From contig JANVCC010000030.1 in the NCBI GenBank assembly GCA_025345505.1, forward strand, positions 10,286,606 through 10,350,605: 64,000 nucleotides of DNA, written 5' to 3'. The position numbers and the translations under genes are program-made. The stretch comes from Todiramphus chloris collaris (taxonomy: Eukaryota > Chordata > Aves > Coraciiformes > Alcedinidae). This document shows positions 50,712 to 64,000 of the stretch, one piece after another (the first letter of the stretch is position 1; every line of letters begins with the position of its first letter). Below the pieces are notes generated by a model. It worked only from the letters and a program-made list of their open reading frames with translations. It was not told the DNA's origin and did not search any database.

Positions 50712-53700
50712 TCAAAGGGATAGGATTTCAAAGTCTTCATCTTCTGAGTCGAAGAACCTTTCCAATCTGTCGGCGTCAGAGGAATCTGCAAGAGAAAAAG
50801 CAAGCACTGTCTCCATGGGATGCGCTGACTGCTCAGCATCAGTGAGACCAGCAGCTGGAGGGCAGCAGAATTTAACTGTCAAGTTCCCATAAGTTCCAAG
50901 AGACTCAGTGACATACCTGAATGAAGGCTCTGAGGAAGGATGAGAACATGTCAATATCACAGAAAATGCACTGGAGAAAAATTACGTGGTATACAGAAGG
51001 TGTGCCACATTTCACAGATCCCAAACACAGCCCTGGTGCAACTCTGCTCTTGGACTTTTGTACAGCCTTCCTGTGCAGCAGCTGTTTTAGCAGGAGACCA
51101 TTCTACCTCAAGAGGCTCAAAAGGAGAACTTGCCCAGGTCTGGACTAACATCCATGAAGATTTCTGGCCCAGTTAAGTTATATGAGAACATTTTTTTTCC
51201 TTGTTTTCTGCTATTGAATCAAAGTTGCCTTTGATCCAACTACTGGGGTACACAACAGGCACTCTCCCAAAAGCAATTAGTGCAGTCCATTTTGTGAGGA
51301 GAGATAATGTACTCTCCTGTCCATCCTTTCAATTCCATAGTAAGTGAGCACATAATTAAAGGGGAAGCAGCTTTACCATAGGGGGAATTCAGATGAGAAC
51401 ATATGGATTAACTGGGGAAGTAAAGGAGAAACCTACATTACCTCCGTTTTCAAGAAAGCACTCACTGGAATTGGCAGAGCAGCCAGCCAAAAACTACCCT
51501 GCAGTAACTGATGGTTGGGGAAAGAGAATTGGAAAGCTGAAGACCCCCTTGAACATTTTGTAACAAGCTTTAATCCCACATTAGCGTGCAAATGCCCAGT
51601 GTCACTGTTTTTGATCAAGCTGAGTGGGCAGCAACTTCGGGAGGTGTTCCTCAGAAGAGCGAGGGGATGAACCCTTCTCAAGGAGCACTGCAGAGAACCC
51701 AGCTGGCTGGGGAAAATAAGGACAAGGGGCTGGGTGTTCATGAAAGTACAACTGCTCCTTCTAGTGAGAGGTAGTACTGTAAAAGAAACAGAATATGACC
51801 ATAGTAGATGAGAGGCTCTATAAGCTAGGGAATAGGGAGGATGACAAGGATCCCATTACAAAGACATTTTTAAGAGTAAGAAAGGCAGCAATTAGGGACA
51901 ATTTAATACAGACAAGGATCAACTGGCAATTTAGGGGAATCAAGCATTCTTACAGAAAAGGAGAGTGAAGTAAGGGAGGCTTTGAAAGTTTGTGCTAAGG
52001 AGAGAGAGAGAAAGAGAGAGCACGAGCGTGAGAGTAAGGAAGCACAGGGTGCAGGATGCAAGTGACAGGACACAGTCCAGTGCCTGGTGACAAGGTGTTT
52101 GTCCACACATACTCACTCCTCTTGGCAGAAGCTGTCAATGGCTCTCTATCTCCTGCAATGTTTGTGCACATTAGTAATATGATAAACAGAGCTGGACAAG
52201 ATACTGCCCAGCACTCGCTCCTTTTTGCATTGGTAGCAGTACACGCAAAGGGAAGGAGTGCCTTACACTGGAACTGTTTGACCAGCCCTGTCTTTGACCA
52301 CTTCCATTGACTAGAAACTCAAGTTTTCAGCCTTTTCAATGGATCCTTTCAATGCCTCCAAGCATTCCTTTATAAATCATAGATTCACATTGCTGTGACA
52401 GCCTATGAACTTGTATTTTCTCCTCAGTCACCATGACCCTTTTAATAATCATCCTGATACACTATGGGCTCTGTAAGCCACTAGTTGAAAGCCAAAGAAC
52501 TAGATCATTTGACCTTAGAGCTCCAGATCAAACGCCAGGTAGAACAGGAACATACTAGAAGTCACAGTGCAATTCCACACAATTTCCAGAAAAGCAAAGG
52601 GAGCAGCTCACCATGAGCTCCACCTCCTTGCATGGCCTCACCTGGTGTGAGATTCAGGATGTCTGGATTGGACAAATGCGATGGCTGGCGTTCAACCAGT
52701 TCAAACATTGGCAGCGCTCCTTTTACCAGGGACAGCTGTGGGACAAGAGTAGAGCCATGAGAACCAACAACTCTACTCATGGCACTCTGGGTCTTTAAGA
52801 GGTAATAATCATCTGTTGGGACTTCACTGCAGCTGAAAAAACCCCATTTTTCAAACATCAACATAATTTCAGAGCTATGCCCGTTTTCATAGTCTTATTA
52901 TTATTAACTATTTTTGTATGCTTTAAAATGGGATCATGATGCAGAGAACTCTGTCACTGCGCAGCAGTTTGGAAACAAGACAATAGCCTATATTCCTTTC
53001 CCAGTGACATAAACACAAACCTTTTTGATTTGCTGGCACCAATCGTTAAAGTCTTCTTCTGTATTGCAGAAAAAGCCCTGGAAAAAAAAGAAAAAAATTA
53101 CTTTTACATATTGTAGATTGATCACTTCAGTCTTAAGGCCTTGTATTAACCGGAAGCAATGTGACCAGAGCAACACCCAACCAGTTACAACACCCAACTG
53201 CCTTGCTCTTTAACTATGGCTTACACTGCCCCATTAAACTGAACACTCCCCATATGCTTGATGTGACCAGACTATCCAAGAGCTGGAATCATAGTGGAAT
53301 GGTCTGCTCTGCTGCAGAAGGGAAACTGGGCAGGAACAACCCACATGGAAAAAGAAAGGGCAGGCATCTCCAGTTCAAGAGAAAACAAGCGATACTGAAT
53401 CATAACATGGATTCAGATCTGCTCATCAAAAGGTAGGAATCAAAGCCCAAACTAAACCTGAGAGAAGAATACTGCCCCATGAGGAATGGTATTTAATTGC
53501 CATGCAAGGGGGACTTCCCTGTACCAAACCACTTCCTGCATGAGGAATTTCTTTAACCAGTGTTACTGACACCCAGGGCAGCACTTGTGCAGAGCACGGT
53601 GTGCCTGTAGAGTACCCAAACCACCAGCACCACAGTTTGCACCGGTTCCCTGCGGAAAGGGCCAGCTGTGAAACAGAGGGACCAGAACACTGCTCCTTCA

Positions 53701-56700
53701 GGGGATGGGAAAGAAGCGGCAGGAACGCACCACTGCAATGGAGGGGTCGAGCTCGGCAATGCTCATTCTGCAGGGAGGGTGCTGGCAGTGGAAGCTTTCG
53801 TCAGGGAGGCAGCCGCTGTCATTGGGCTCCACTGCAGGCTGTGTAGTGTGGGGATCCAGGTAAATGAGTTCCTCACCTGGACAGAAAGGCAAGGAGACAT
53901 CAATAGGAAGAACCATGCCAGAAGCTGGTCTTCTGATAAGCAAAGGTGAGATAGAAAGAAGAGGAAGAGCGACGACAGAGACAGCTCTCATAACCCCACA
54001 GAGGAGCCCATGTTCTAGGGGCAACTTGCTTTCAGACACTTTCCCACATGCTTCTCATCCAGGCAAAGACCCATCTGCCAGCAGAAACACAGTGGACACT
54101 CCACAGCAACAACCTGGGACCAAGGCACAGGCTCCATTTGGATGCTGTTCCTACATAAGCCTTCCAGGGTCCTGTGTAAGCTCAAGTAGACCCCAGCAAT
54201 CCAAAGCACAAGCAGCCTGAGGTCTCAGGCAGAGAAGAACCAGAAGGAAGAGAAGAGTAAAAGGACAACAATTTGTAGGGTTTCAGGAAGGGGACAACTA
54301 AAGGACAATTAAATCCAGCCAAGCCCCTAAAGGAAGGCCAGCTCCGAATGTAGGAAGCAGTCTACACACACCTCTTTACAGATGGGAATTAGCATTATGC
54401 AGTGAAAGTTTACGTCCCGTACTATGGCCACTGTTCAAAGCTACGTCACTCAGGTGCTTGCAAAGAGGTTCAGTCCACAGCAGCCTTCCATGCTTCCAGC
54501 AGGAAAGAAGAACCCTGCAGCATGCACCACAGACCAAGCACGAGAGCTGTACTGCTCCACAAGCATTTTTCAGATGGGGGGAGATGCTTGGAAAGTCTTT
54601 GCAGTACTCTGGGTACTCACCTACATAGCCAATGAAGTAGTGAGCACTGTTTGGTTTCCCTCCGATCACTCCCAGGGACTGAGGCATCATGAAGCAATGC
54701 TGGAAAAGCAATACAGAAAACACACAGCTGACAGACAGTGAGACAGCAGGTGGCAACAAAGGCAAACATCTAAAAATGCAGTGGGAAAGAAAGATGGGGA
54801 CATTGAAAATCAGCAACTCCAGCAGCCATTTCTGGAAAGAAGCACCATCAGGAAGGCTGAAGACTGCAACACAGGGCCTTCAAGGAACATGGAAGCAGCT
54901 CAAAACCACTTTTAACTGATGACAGGAAAACAGAGGTGGACCAAATGGAAGAAGCAGCACTACTCAGGACTCAGTCCAGGCAAGTCCTGGCTCTGCTGCA
55001 GTCAGTGGCAAGATCCCCTGGAGATGTCATCAGGTTGCAACAGTCCTCTCGGGAGGGAACAATCATTCAGGAAACTATTTAAGCTCCTCATCCAACTGCC
55101 TTATCCAGGCACCATCTACTGTGTTAGGGGCAAGTAACCTGACATTAATTTGGAGCTCTCTTACCCATGCAGCTCAGAGCTTGCTAGCATTAGGACACCC
55201 TGTCTTCTACACATACCCTGCACACCCTAAATTCTGCAGCCTCCTGATACTCCAACCTGCAACTGTCTGCCACTTGTCTCAGTCCACAGTACAAGCCCCA
55301 GCATCAGAGCCTCAGGGAGTGTGTGACACCACATTCACTAACGCTCAGGTTGCCATCAAGCACAGTGCAGTTGTGCTGAACAAATGATTCAGCAGGCTGG
55401 TACCATCTAAACACAAAGAGGGACTGAGATTAAGTTATCAAGTAAGATCCTCAAATAAAACCCAAATGAAACAAAAATCCCCAGCCCCCCAAAACTACCA
55501 CACATTTTCCTGACTATAGCCTGCAAGAACCCATATCCTCACCTCTGACAAGGACTGTCTCTAAACATTTTTATTTTGCAAATAGGACAATTACTTCCAA
55601 GCATTTCTACCCCAAAATCAACTTCCAGAAAAGACTTAATAAAGAACAGAGTCCTTAAGCATCAGAACATCAGGAATTCAGCTCCAGGTCCCCTACCTTT
55701 AGTGTTTCAATATAGGCTTCATTGATCTCTGTGAGCCCAAGGCGGAGAGGTATCAGCAGCACCAATGGTTTCCACAGTGAGAGCCTATCTCTAACCCCTG
55801 CTTCCTCTGGGTACCCATTATAGAGTACGTCTGACTCCACAGAAGGGCATGCTGCAGCTCCAGCACACGGGAAGTTGGACTGGCACAACCGCCCTACAGA
55901 AAGGGAACATGAGCAGAAACGATCAGAAATAACTTCTGTTTCTAGACCTTGAGTAATTCTATTCAAGCTCTGATCAACAACTGCTGTTTATTAAGTCTAC
56001 AGCACTTAGTACAAATAAAAGCTTAAAAAGATCCAGTGCTGGGATCACGTGATGCATGTACTCCCTGCAGGGCTTCTGGAAGGGCTCAGCATTTCATCTG
56101 AGCTTACACCAAGATTATGCCAGAGCATGCTGTACTCACAGCCACCATCTGTGGGCTGTTAAAATGCAAATTCTTCCAGCAGGTGAGCAGCTAAGCAACA
56201 GCCTGTGCCAACAAGGTTGAACAAGTTGATCAGTAGTCAGATAAGAGTCCTGAACTCACAAAGCATGTAGGCAGAGAAAAAAATCTGGAGTTTTCACCTC
56301 CAGAGGAGTACATGGAGGATATGAAGACAGTTGAGCTGAATAAGCAGAGTGTTATGGCTTAACACAGGAAGTATTCACTGCAGTTAGCACTGTAACAAGG
56401 TGCAAACACCATGTCTGTCCAGAGTAGTTGTAATTTTCCTAAAGTTCACTAAAGCCTTCACAAATTTTATCAGGGATCATTCAGAAGTTACTTTAGAGAC
56501 CTAAAGCAGGACGATCATCAAACTCTGCAATTTCAGCATGAGCTGTCTTGTCTGTAAGATTTGGGGCAGTACAACTCCTTGGGGCATATGCACCCTCTTT
56601 CTACATGCTTGACAAACACACAGCCAGGCTGTAATGCAACCATATTATGTAAATTATGGTACAGAAACATTTCCATGCCTACCTGTCTTACTGGCCAATT

Positions 56701-59700
56701 TCATTACTTGCTGGGTGTGTAAAGAAAAAACCCAAATCCCAAAGAAACCCACAGCACTTTAATCACAAAGCCAGGGCAATTAGACTAAATGCCAGAGGCT
56801 CATTGAATTTTTCCCTGGCCTAAGCTGAATGCCAGGACACTCTAGCAGGTACGAAACAATATAAACCTTCATGACCAGCCATTTCAGCAGGGTGTTTGCT
56901 CACTACTAAGAGCTTTGAACCTAGCTGAACAAGGAGAATATCACACCCAAGGTTAGAAGAAATAGGACTTTGATCTAAAGTCTTGGTATGAGACAGCCTG
57001 CACTGGAGTTCACAGTTGGCCCCTCTACTGTCCCTCAAGGAACAAGAAAGTATGTGTGTGCATCTCTCGATCACAAACATAGTAAAATTACCAGAGGTCC
57101 TGAGAAAATGGAAAGTCATTATTTGTACTAATTTATCCTGTTAAAACAGTAAAGACCATGGAGTTTTTTTTGTTGCAGTAGCCCGCCTGTTCTGATGATC
57201 TGAAATCAGCTGCCAAGTCAGGGATGTTGCTGAAGGGTGTCACTGCTGGTTTCCTCATCAGGCAAAGAAACTGGCAGTCCTGCACTGTGATATGAACATA
57301 CTTAACCCAAGTTTTAAGTAGCTGGGAGCTCAACACAGACTAAATTCACCTTGCTTCTTTGGCAGGCTTTGCAGCACTATGGTGCCACAGCACAGCGGAA
57401 CCTGCCTAAAGCTCCCCAGCTGGATCTAAGCCACTTACTGCAAACGTATTCCAACAGATTTGACACAACATCTCTCCTGCTGTGGCTGCTGCTGTCAGGT
57501 ACTGGCTTTACTGTCTTGGTTTCTCACCACCTTTGTGATGCACAGGATCTCCAATGCCCAACCAAGAGCCTCTTCCCGATATAAAACACTGACTCAGAAG
57601 GGATAAAGATGGATGTTTCTTCACTGATGTAGCAAAAGGCATTTCCTATAAACCTCAGGCTGAACAGTATTAGTGATGGGATTTAACAGATGTATGAAAG
57701 GGAATTAACTTCTGAATGCTTTGCTATTGACAGATGCTTGGGGCACAAGATAGGTAACACATACCTACAGACATACAACACGAGACCTCTAATACAGTGA
57801 CTTTCAGGCCCTGAATGGGTTAATTATGACTCACACTCGAGGAAAATAAAGAAACAGCCCTTTCACATTACAAACTGTATGGACACATTAGTTGAAGTGC
57901 TGTCAGTGCTGAACAGTCAGCGCCACGCAGACAAGAACCTGCAGCATAGCAAAGCCTTGCAGCCAAGATACTTCCGTTCTACAAGTAATGTTTTCAGGCT
58001 AAAGATGAAAGATAAATCCAATTTCTGTTCTCATCCTGGCCCTTGTTTAAGCCACGGGCATCAGCACATGCCTTCACAGGACTACATGTATCTAAGGTTA
58101 GATGGGCACTTCTTAATCAGATCCCACATTTCTCCTCCTCTCAATTGAGACTACCTGATAAGAGATGTGACTTTGTAAAGTGACTGTTCTGCACTCCAGG
58201 GATAAATTTCCTGTTAATTGATTTTGGCTCTGTAGTAGCCAAAGCCAGCCTGAATGGTGACTGCCACAGCTCACCTGTAACCTTGTACCAGCTCCAGTGC
58301 TCACTGGACTGTTCTGTGTGCCTGGCAGAAAACACTGCATGTTTTTGTGCTGTGTAAGCACACTGCCTTATGAGCTAGACTAAAGCAAGCAAGGGGAAGG
58401 CTTGGGCCATGCAGGACTGCGGCAACCAGCAATGCAGGCATCCAGCTTTGGTTACTATGGCACTGCAGCCTGAGCAAGCATGGCAGGGATGAACACATTG
58501 CACAGCTGCTCAGCCTCCAGAGCCATCCTATTGTCAGGAGGCACAAAAGAAAAAAAAAAAAAAAANNNNNNNNNNNNNNNNNNNNNNNNNNNNNNNNNNN
58601 NNNNNNNNNNNNNNNNNNNNNNNNNNNNNNNNNNNNNNNNNNNNNNNNNNNNNNNNNNNNNNNNNAAAAAAAAAAAAAAAGAAAAAAAGGAAAAAAAAAA
58701 AAAAGGAAAACAACCAGTGAGCATTCCTTAAAAGATGAGAGTCCAATCCAGAGATGGATCCCCTTCTCCCTGCCCCCACCAATTTTTTCATTTTCCTATT
58801 CAGTAATCTGTTCTAGTTTTCTTACTCTGCCTAACAGCAGAGACATTCCTACTCCATTATATGAGGAAGCAGTTATTTACTGCTTGCTACTTGTGGCCAT
58901 AAACAAGTTTGACACTACCTTCCAAGCAGCTCCCACCTATTGTCTGAAGGTCAGCAGACCTCATCTCCAAATCCAGAGACCACAAGGCCAAGTCTGAGGC
59001 TTTAACAGATCAAGCAGAAATCAAAGAAAGGGCTTCACTGCCCTAGCACATCAATTCTTGTCTGGTTTTAGCATGCTTGGCCACAGCTTTAAGACAGAAC
59101 ATTTCATGCTTGTTGTTTTTTACTGCTATATGCTCTCTTCATTATTTTTTTTAATGGTTTCTTGCTGCTGGAGGATACACCACATTCTAACTCCATGGAA
59201 TACTTACTGATTTCTTCCATCACTACTGTGTTGTCCATGGCTATATGTACTGCCAGTGAACTCCATGTATCAAAAGTTGCAAGTTTTCTACAGGAAAAAA
59301 AAAGGGAAGGATTATTTACAACTAGAAGACAAAAATGGTAGTGTATCAGAAAGGAGAAACTGGAGAGACTGGCTTTCAGGAATTACAATGTATTCTTTTA
59401 TACATGTATCGGAGTTGTAGATTTCATTACCACTAGTTATTATGGCCAGAAGAATAAACAAAATTGCAAATGGGACCACACCTTAGAAGTTGTTCCTCAA
59501 CAGCTACTACATAAAAGAGTCCTGATACAATCTCCACTCAAATCCCATAACTGCTGATTACCAGAAAGTGAGACAGCATAAAAAAAAATTTCACCTTTAG
59601 TTTATGTATCTATCTCCTGATCACCTATACCAGACCCTGGGCTCATTCAGCAAATGGTCTGATCTGAGAAAGCTTCTTCTAGGCAATCCTAGCCTATTCC

Positions 59701-62460
59701 AGGGAGCTACCAACTCATCTAATCAGGTGAGAGAAGAATGGTGACAGGAGGGAGAATGTTTCTCAAAATACAGTGTATTCCAATTATTAAAGTGAGTCCA
59801 TGCTCCAGCACCACTCTGATCTTCTGCCTGTCACCATGGAACCCAGGCAGCAAATATTAATGCTTTCCTCTGCTGATGCTTTAGTGGCTTGATGGCTCAC
59901 TGGCAGTTTTTTGACGATGATGAGACTCTTGTCAGGTCAGCAGAGGCAACTCAGAGGCTATCAAAGATCCAAATAATGGCAACAATCTGACACTTGCTTG
60001 TGGTCTGCTACAGAGTACTGCATTCAGTTCTAGTGGCAAGCACATTACTTGTGGGATGCAGGCAGAGATTTTTGCGGGTTGTCCTCAACTTGACATGTGT
60101 TTTCTCTCACACCCTCCCAGCATCCGAGTGAAAGAAGGGCTCCTTTCAAGTTCTTGCCCGAGTAGATCGAGAAGGTCAAGCAGGCTGCACTTCAGTTAAC
60201 AGGCAGAAACCAGTAAGCTAGGAGGCATTAAAAAGCAAATGACCCCACTGCATGGTTCCAAAGATATACAGGAAAAATGAAGCACTTACTTGAGCACTTG
60301 TGCAACTGTGTTTGGTCCATACCACTGACCTATGGATTTTCCCTCTCCAACTCCCATCTGGGCTGCATCACAGGAAAAACAAAACCAAATAATTTAGCAA
60401 GTAATTTCACCTACACTGCATCCCTTCCTAATCAGAGTTTGTATGTTGTAGAAAAGAGATCTCACTCGGCAACATTTTTGAGTCAGCAGAATCTACTGTT
60501 TCATGGGGTATCAATGTAAATGGGAGACAAGCATATCTTGAAGGTCTGTGAGGCAAATCCTTTCCCCAAAATGCAATCATGCAGAAGTTCAATAGGCAAT
60601 ATTACTTCAGAAGAAATTTTACCTGGAGTGTTTGATTACCAGATTACCTTTGTAATCTGAAATTCTGTTCACTGAAGGTACAGATGCCTTAATACCCTAT
60701 AGGAAAAACTAGAACTGGCTGCTTCTCTTCTATATGCCAGGGAAGTTCCTATGACAGTGACATCCTTCCTTTTGCTACTTCAGAGAATTTTTTCACTTAG
60801 CAACCTTCTCATATTACAAGGTCCTAGTAAGAACAGCAACCATATGTGCTCCTCTCACCTCAGCGAGCTAGGATATGGAAAGTGGTGCTGAATAGAACCT
60901 AAAGCATTAGGCAAACCTGATGGCCTTAATGAAGTCAAGAAGGAAAATCCATCATAATCCATAATAAATAATCCCATCAGAAAATGAGCATAGCACCACG
61001 TACTACCTGACCTGCTCAATGTTTTGAGTTTTTCCATGTTTGTTTTTCTTCTGGGGGGATTTGGCTGTGGGGTTTTTTTGCTTGTTTTGTTTGTCATCTT
61101 TGTTGTTGTTCTTCTAAGCTAGTAAAACAGAGTGATGTTCTATATGCATGGGAAACGCAGACTGATTATCACCACACTCTTCAGCACTCAGATTCTTACC
61201 TATCTGGTGAATGGAGTAGTAGCTGTCTTTTTTGTCAATGAAGGCATTAAGAACATTGAAGTAATTATCCATCTGCCTCTTCCCTTTTATCCACCTCCAG
61301 TCTAAAAAAGACAAGGGGATATATGAAACAAAACATGGTATTTTTTAGGAAATGGAGGCCTCAAGCTACAATTCTCTTCCCTGTGCATCAATCAACTGAC
61401 ACAGTTCTCATATCCCTATCTTACTACAAGGCATCTGAGGCATTCCCAATACTACAGGATTCATTTTAAAAACAAAGTAAGCACTCCCACAGCTCAGGCA
61501 AAGGAATGTCATCCACAGAAAAACAAAGAATCAGAAAACAAACTGTACCTCTATCCCATATATGGGAAATAGGATACAATTCATAGAATACCAGGTTGGA
61601 AGGGACCTCAAGGATCAACCAGTCCAACCTCAGAAGGGGAAAAAAAAAAAAAAAAAAAAAAAGTTTAAATGAGAAGGCCCAGCACCCTGTCAATCTGAGT
61701 CTTAAAACTGCCCAATGTAGGGGAATCCACCACCTCCCTCGCGAGATTATTCCAATGTCTCATTGTCCTCATGGTAAAAAATTTCACATTGAGAGGTGTG
61801 AGCTACATACTCTGGGAAAAACAGGTGACTTCACTACAAAAATAATTTCCCACAAATGCAAAGGCCATCAAGAACTGCCAAAAAACCACCCTAGTGTAGC
61901 TGCTGACAGACCAAGAATGTGTCAAGCATAAGAACAGAAGTATTCAGGGAGAGGAGACTACACTCAGTGAGGCTTTTGTGACAAAACTGAACTATAAACA
62001 AGAACCAATCTACTACATTGTTTAAGACTTGAGTGATATTAAAAAAAAACTTCAAGAAAAAACTAGTATGGTACGTGCTTGTCTCTTCAGTGGATTTAAG
62101 TAGCAAGTTACAGAGCTGTGCTTTGAGGCTTGGACAACTATACCTGTCTGTGTAGCGTTGTAGACAGCAGTGAAAAACCTGCTGGAGGGTTTTTCCAGCA
62201 GACTGTTCTCTGAACAGCCCTGAACTTGAAAAGGCTGACAAAGAAGTTATAGAGCCCTCAGCCATTCCCAGCTGTGCTATTATTATCCGCTGTCCTTAAA
62301 CGCACTGCACTTGTGGGAGCTCATGGCCATGGAAGTCAGTATGGGCTGTGCACTGATTTACCTCTTCCCAAATGTCTGCAGACCAAGGCCTGAGCAAAAA
62401 TCATCTGGCCACACCGCAACATACATCCCCAGCCCGTATCAGATGTGGGACCAGTTCCTC
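50712..62460 (-). CDS. ATG4B: Cysteine protease ATG4B, partial (10 3'-most exons, 332 aa)
   Basis: Exons are 62460-62362, 61301-61200, 60362-60290, 59287-59208, 55893-55697, 54699-54621, 53876-53731, 53077-53021, 52735-52642 and 50785-50712, all in phase. ATG4B trims the C-terminus of ATG8/LC3/GABARAP proteins before lipidation and removes them from membranes later, in the cytosol. The catalytic cysteine is in TGWGCMLR in the first visible exon, and the Asp/His pair is in LDPHTTQ. Long stretches ([31 protein letters not shown]) match human ATG4B, as do [17 protein letters not shown] and its C-terminal LC3-interacting FEIL. About 60 N-terminal residues in exons right of the window are missing, so there is no start codon here. 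Orthology is supported by position next to DTYMK. Confidence 0.96.
58566..58665. other. Assembly gap (100 N) in an ATG4B intron
   Basis: Exactly 100 Ns flanked by A runs on both sides (about 58549-58565 and 58666-58680, then A-rich to 58710). The gap most likely stands for a long A-rich tract. Confidence 0.99.
61579..61800 (-). repeat. CR1 LINE 3' remnant interrupted by poly(A)
   Basis: CATAGAATACCAGGTTGGAAG and GGGACCTCAAGGATCAACC mark a reverse-complemented CR1 3' end. It continues after a 23-base A run (about 61639-61661) with CCAATGTAGGGGAATCCACC and TCATTGTCCTCATGG, which are CR1-like. Confidence 0.7.
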
Positions 62461-63561
62461 CTGTAAATGAAGAAAGAACATATGTAATGAATAGTAAAAC
62501 AGTGCCAAGAGGAAGATGAAAGCACTAAGTCTGCATGGGTAGCAGGTTCACCTGAGAAATCAGGCAGGGAATAAAGACTACCTTAGCTCACACATCCAAG
62601 GCTGAGAAACAAAAATGTAGTTATCACTGAGTAACTTAATGGCATCCCTCAAAAACAAAACCCTCTAATGCTAACTGAAAGAGAAAAAACCTTCCAAACA
62701 ATTCAGCTAGAAAGAGAGATGAATTTCTCAGGAGCACAAGAGCCCTTAAGCCTAGCTGCAGATGCCCAGCCCAATTCAGAGACACATTTCTACACAGAGG
62801 TGCTCATTACAGCCAACTTCTTGTAATTCTTGCCTTGACAAGGCAGCTCATCACGCAAAACAAATCAGTCCCAAGGAATTCCCACATCATAAGCAGCTAA
62901 GACTGGATGAGATTCCAAAGTGAACAACACAGGTCAAAAAAACCCACCCTACAAGCCTAAAAAAAAAAAAAAAAATCCATCCCATCAATGAAAAAAGCCA
63001 CATACTCTATAATACTGGAGAATGAGATGGATGTTAGCTCACGCTGGGAAGTCCGAGACAAAGGCCTCCAGGCTGGAAGCACTTCCCTGACAGAACTTCA
63101 AAAGCAAACTGCTGCTGTGCTGAAGCTCTGGCTATCATTACAAGCTTCACAGATAGAATGTTTAGTGTGATCACGGCAAGTGAGCTGTCTTGCAAGCACA
63201 CAGCCAGCTGCACCTTAGCACAGCTTGTGGGAGTAGTTTCTTTTTCATGCTGCTTTCTTCTTTTAAGCCTGTGCAACTACTCTGCATGAAAAGCAGAGGG
63301 AGAAAATAATCCAGGAGAACTATTTAATCAACTTCTGTATGGTCAGAGGCTATCTTCTATAATTTTGCCAACATTTATAACATACGTAACATTCAAAATT
63401 GATAATGCTTTACAAAATTAGGGTAAGACATTCCCCTTATCCTCTGAAGAGCTTACAGTATTTAAGTGGGCAAGCACAGAGGGTAGTGGCCAACAATAAA
63501 AGGGATGACTGGGAGAAGAAAAGACTGAAAAAGGAAAAGGTTTACGCATAGCATACAAACC

Positions 63562-63591
63562 ATATATATATACACACACACACACACACAC
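63562..63591. repeat. (TA)n(CA)n microsatellite
   Basis: About five TA units followed by ten CA units. Confidence 0.92.
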
Positions 63592-63670
63592 TGTAAATAG
63601 GAAATGACTCAGAAAATGGGATTTCTTTTCGCCCCCACCTTTTAATAACTCACATAGAAACCCCAGTTGT

Positions 63671-63741
63671 GTTTGTGAGCCATAGTTAAACGCATGCTAA
63701 CTCTTTAATTTCAAACACAAGTTTAATTATGGCTCACAAAT
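63671..63741 (+). repeat. 21-bp inverted repeat with 29-nt loop
   Basis: The arms 63671-63691 (GTTTGTGAGCCATAG then TTAAAC) and 63721-63741 are reverse complements except at two positions. Both exceptions become G-U pairs in a plus-strand transcript, so the RNA stem would be unbroken. Confidence 0.8.
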
Positions 63742-64000
63742 GTGCCTTTAAAGGGATTAAACTGCATCAGAGATGTCTCATAACTTGTTAGGCAAAGGAT
63801 TTCCCAATAGGGAAAGAACAGAACAAGCCAGAAGGACCAGATACCAAGAAGTCTCTTTAACAAATCTGAGCCATTTTCCTCCTTCATTGCTCATTGCTAG
63901 GGATGATGCTGACCGTGGGTACACAGATGGGGCTTGGAATCCCCTTTACTTGCTCTCAAATATCTTCTGATACATCTTCTGCCCAGTGCAGAAAACCAAA

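Larger units (their letters stand above)
50786..62361. other. ATG4B introns within the window
   Basis: Introns: 50786-52641, 52736-53020, 53078-53730, 53877-54620, 54700-55696, 55894-59207, 59288-60289, 60363-61199 and 61302-62361. They hold a GA-rich tract (52000-52022), the second assembly gap, and a CR1 remnant (61579-61800). No other gene is seen inside them. Confidence 0.6.
62461..64000. other. ATG4B upstream intron, open at the right edge
   Basis: No sequence resembling the preceding ATG4B exon (expected to encode a LWFTYRKNF-type segment) is found, so this intron exceeds 1.5 kb. It contains a TA/CA microsatellite at 63562-63591 and a long fold-back at 63671-63741. Confidence 0.6.

Overview
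The window is vertebrate nuclear DNA and almost certainly avian. It has compact multi-exon genes with GT-AG introns, CR1 LINE 3' ends, solo LTRs of a type common in birds, and CpG-rich promoters. The gene order NEU4 - GAL3ST2 - D2HGDH - ING5 - DTYMK - ATG4B is the order of human 2q37.3. A TM4SF19-like gene sits beside NEU4; TM4SF19 is at 3q29 in human, and a 2q37/3q linkage is typical of chicken chromosome 9. No species can be named from the sequence alone. Two 100-N assembly gaps (30049-30148 and 58566-58665) each lie at a homopolymer.

Layout: (1) 570-2004, plus: four-exon L6-type tetraspan gene (TM4SF19-like, 208 aa). (2) 3960-6009, minus: NEU4 sialidase, three exons, 500 aa. (3) 9371-15417, minus: GAL3ST2, four coding exons, 417 aa; its start codon lies in a 26-nt coding segment 4.3 kb upstream of the next exon. 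(4) 20704-29572, minus: D2HGDH, nine exons, 555 aa, with one GC-AG intron and a CpG-island promoter beside the first gap. (5) 33584-40706, minus: ING5, eight exons, 240 aa, with a probable 3.4-kb 3' UTR. (6) 40999-47388, plus: DTYMK, five exons, 212 aa, head-to-head with ING5 across 292 bp. (7) 50712-62460, minus: ATG4B, the ten 3'-most exons; the first exons lie beyond the right edge. All exon joins were checked by reading phase and gave an uninterrupted frame in every gene.

The genes share no pathway. NEU4 and GAL3ST2 both act on terminal glycans (sialic acid removal; 3-O-sulfation of galactose). D2HGDH is a mitochondrial FAD dehydrogenase, ING5 a chromatin reader, DTYMK a nucleotide kinase and ATG4B an autophagy protease. 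Repeats lie between and inside genes: three solo LTRs, at least five CR1 pieces, and several microsatellites. I found no CRISPR array, tRNA, rRNA or bacterial-type system, and no wholly new gene system. The most unusual items are the cryptic GAL3ST2 start exon, the GC-AG intron of D2HGDH, a solo LTR with a perfect 5-bp duplication next to ING5 exon 2, a CR1 copy with an inverted end, and a 71-nt fold-back in an ATG4B intron.
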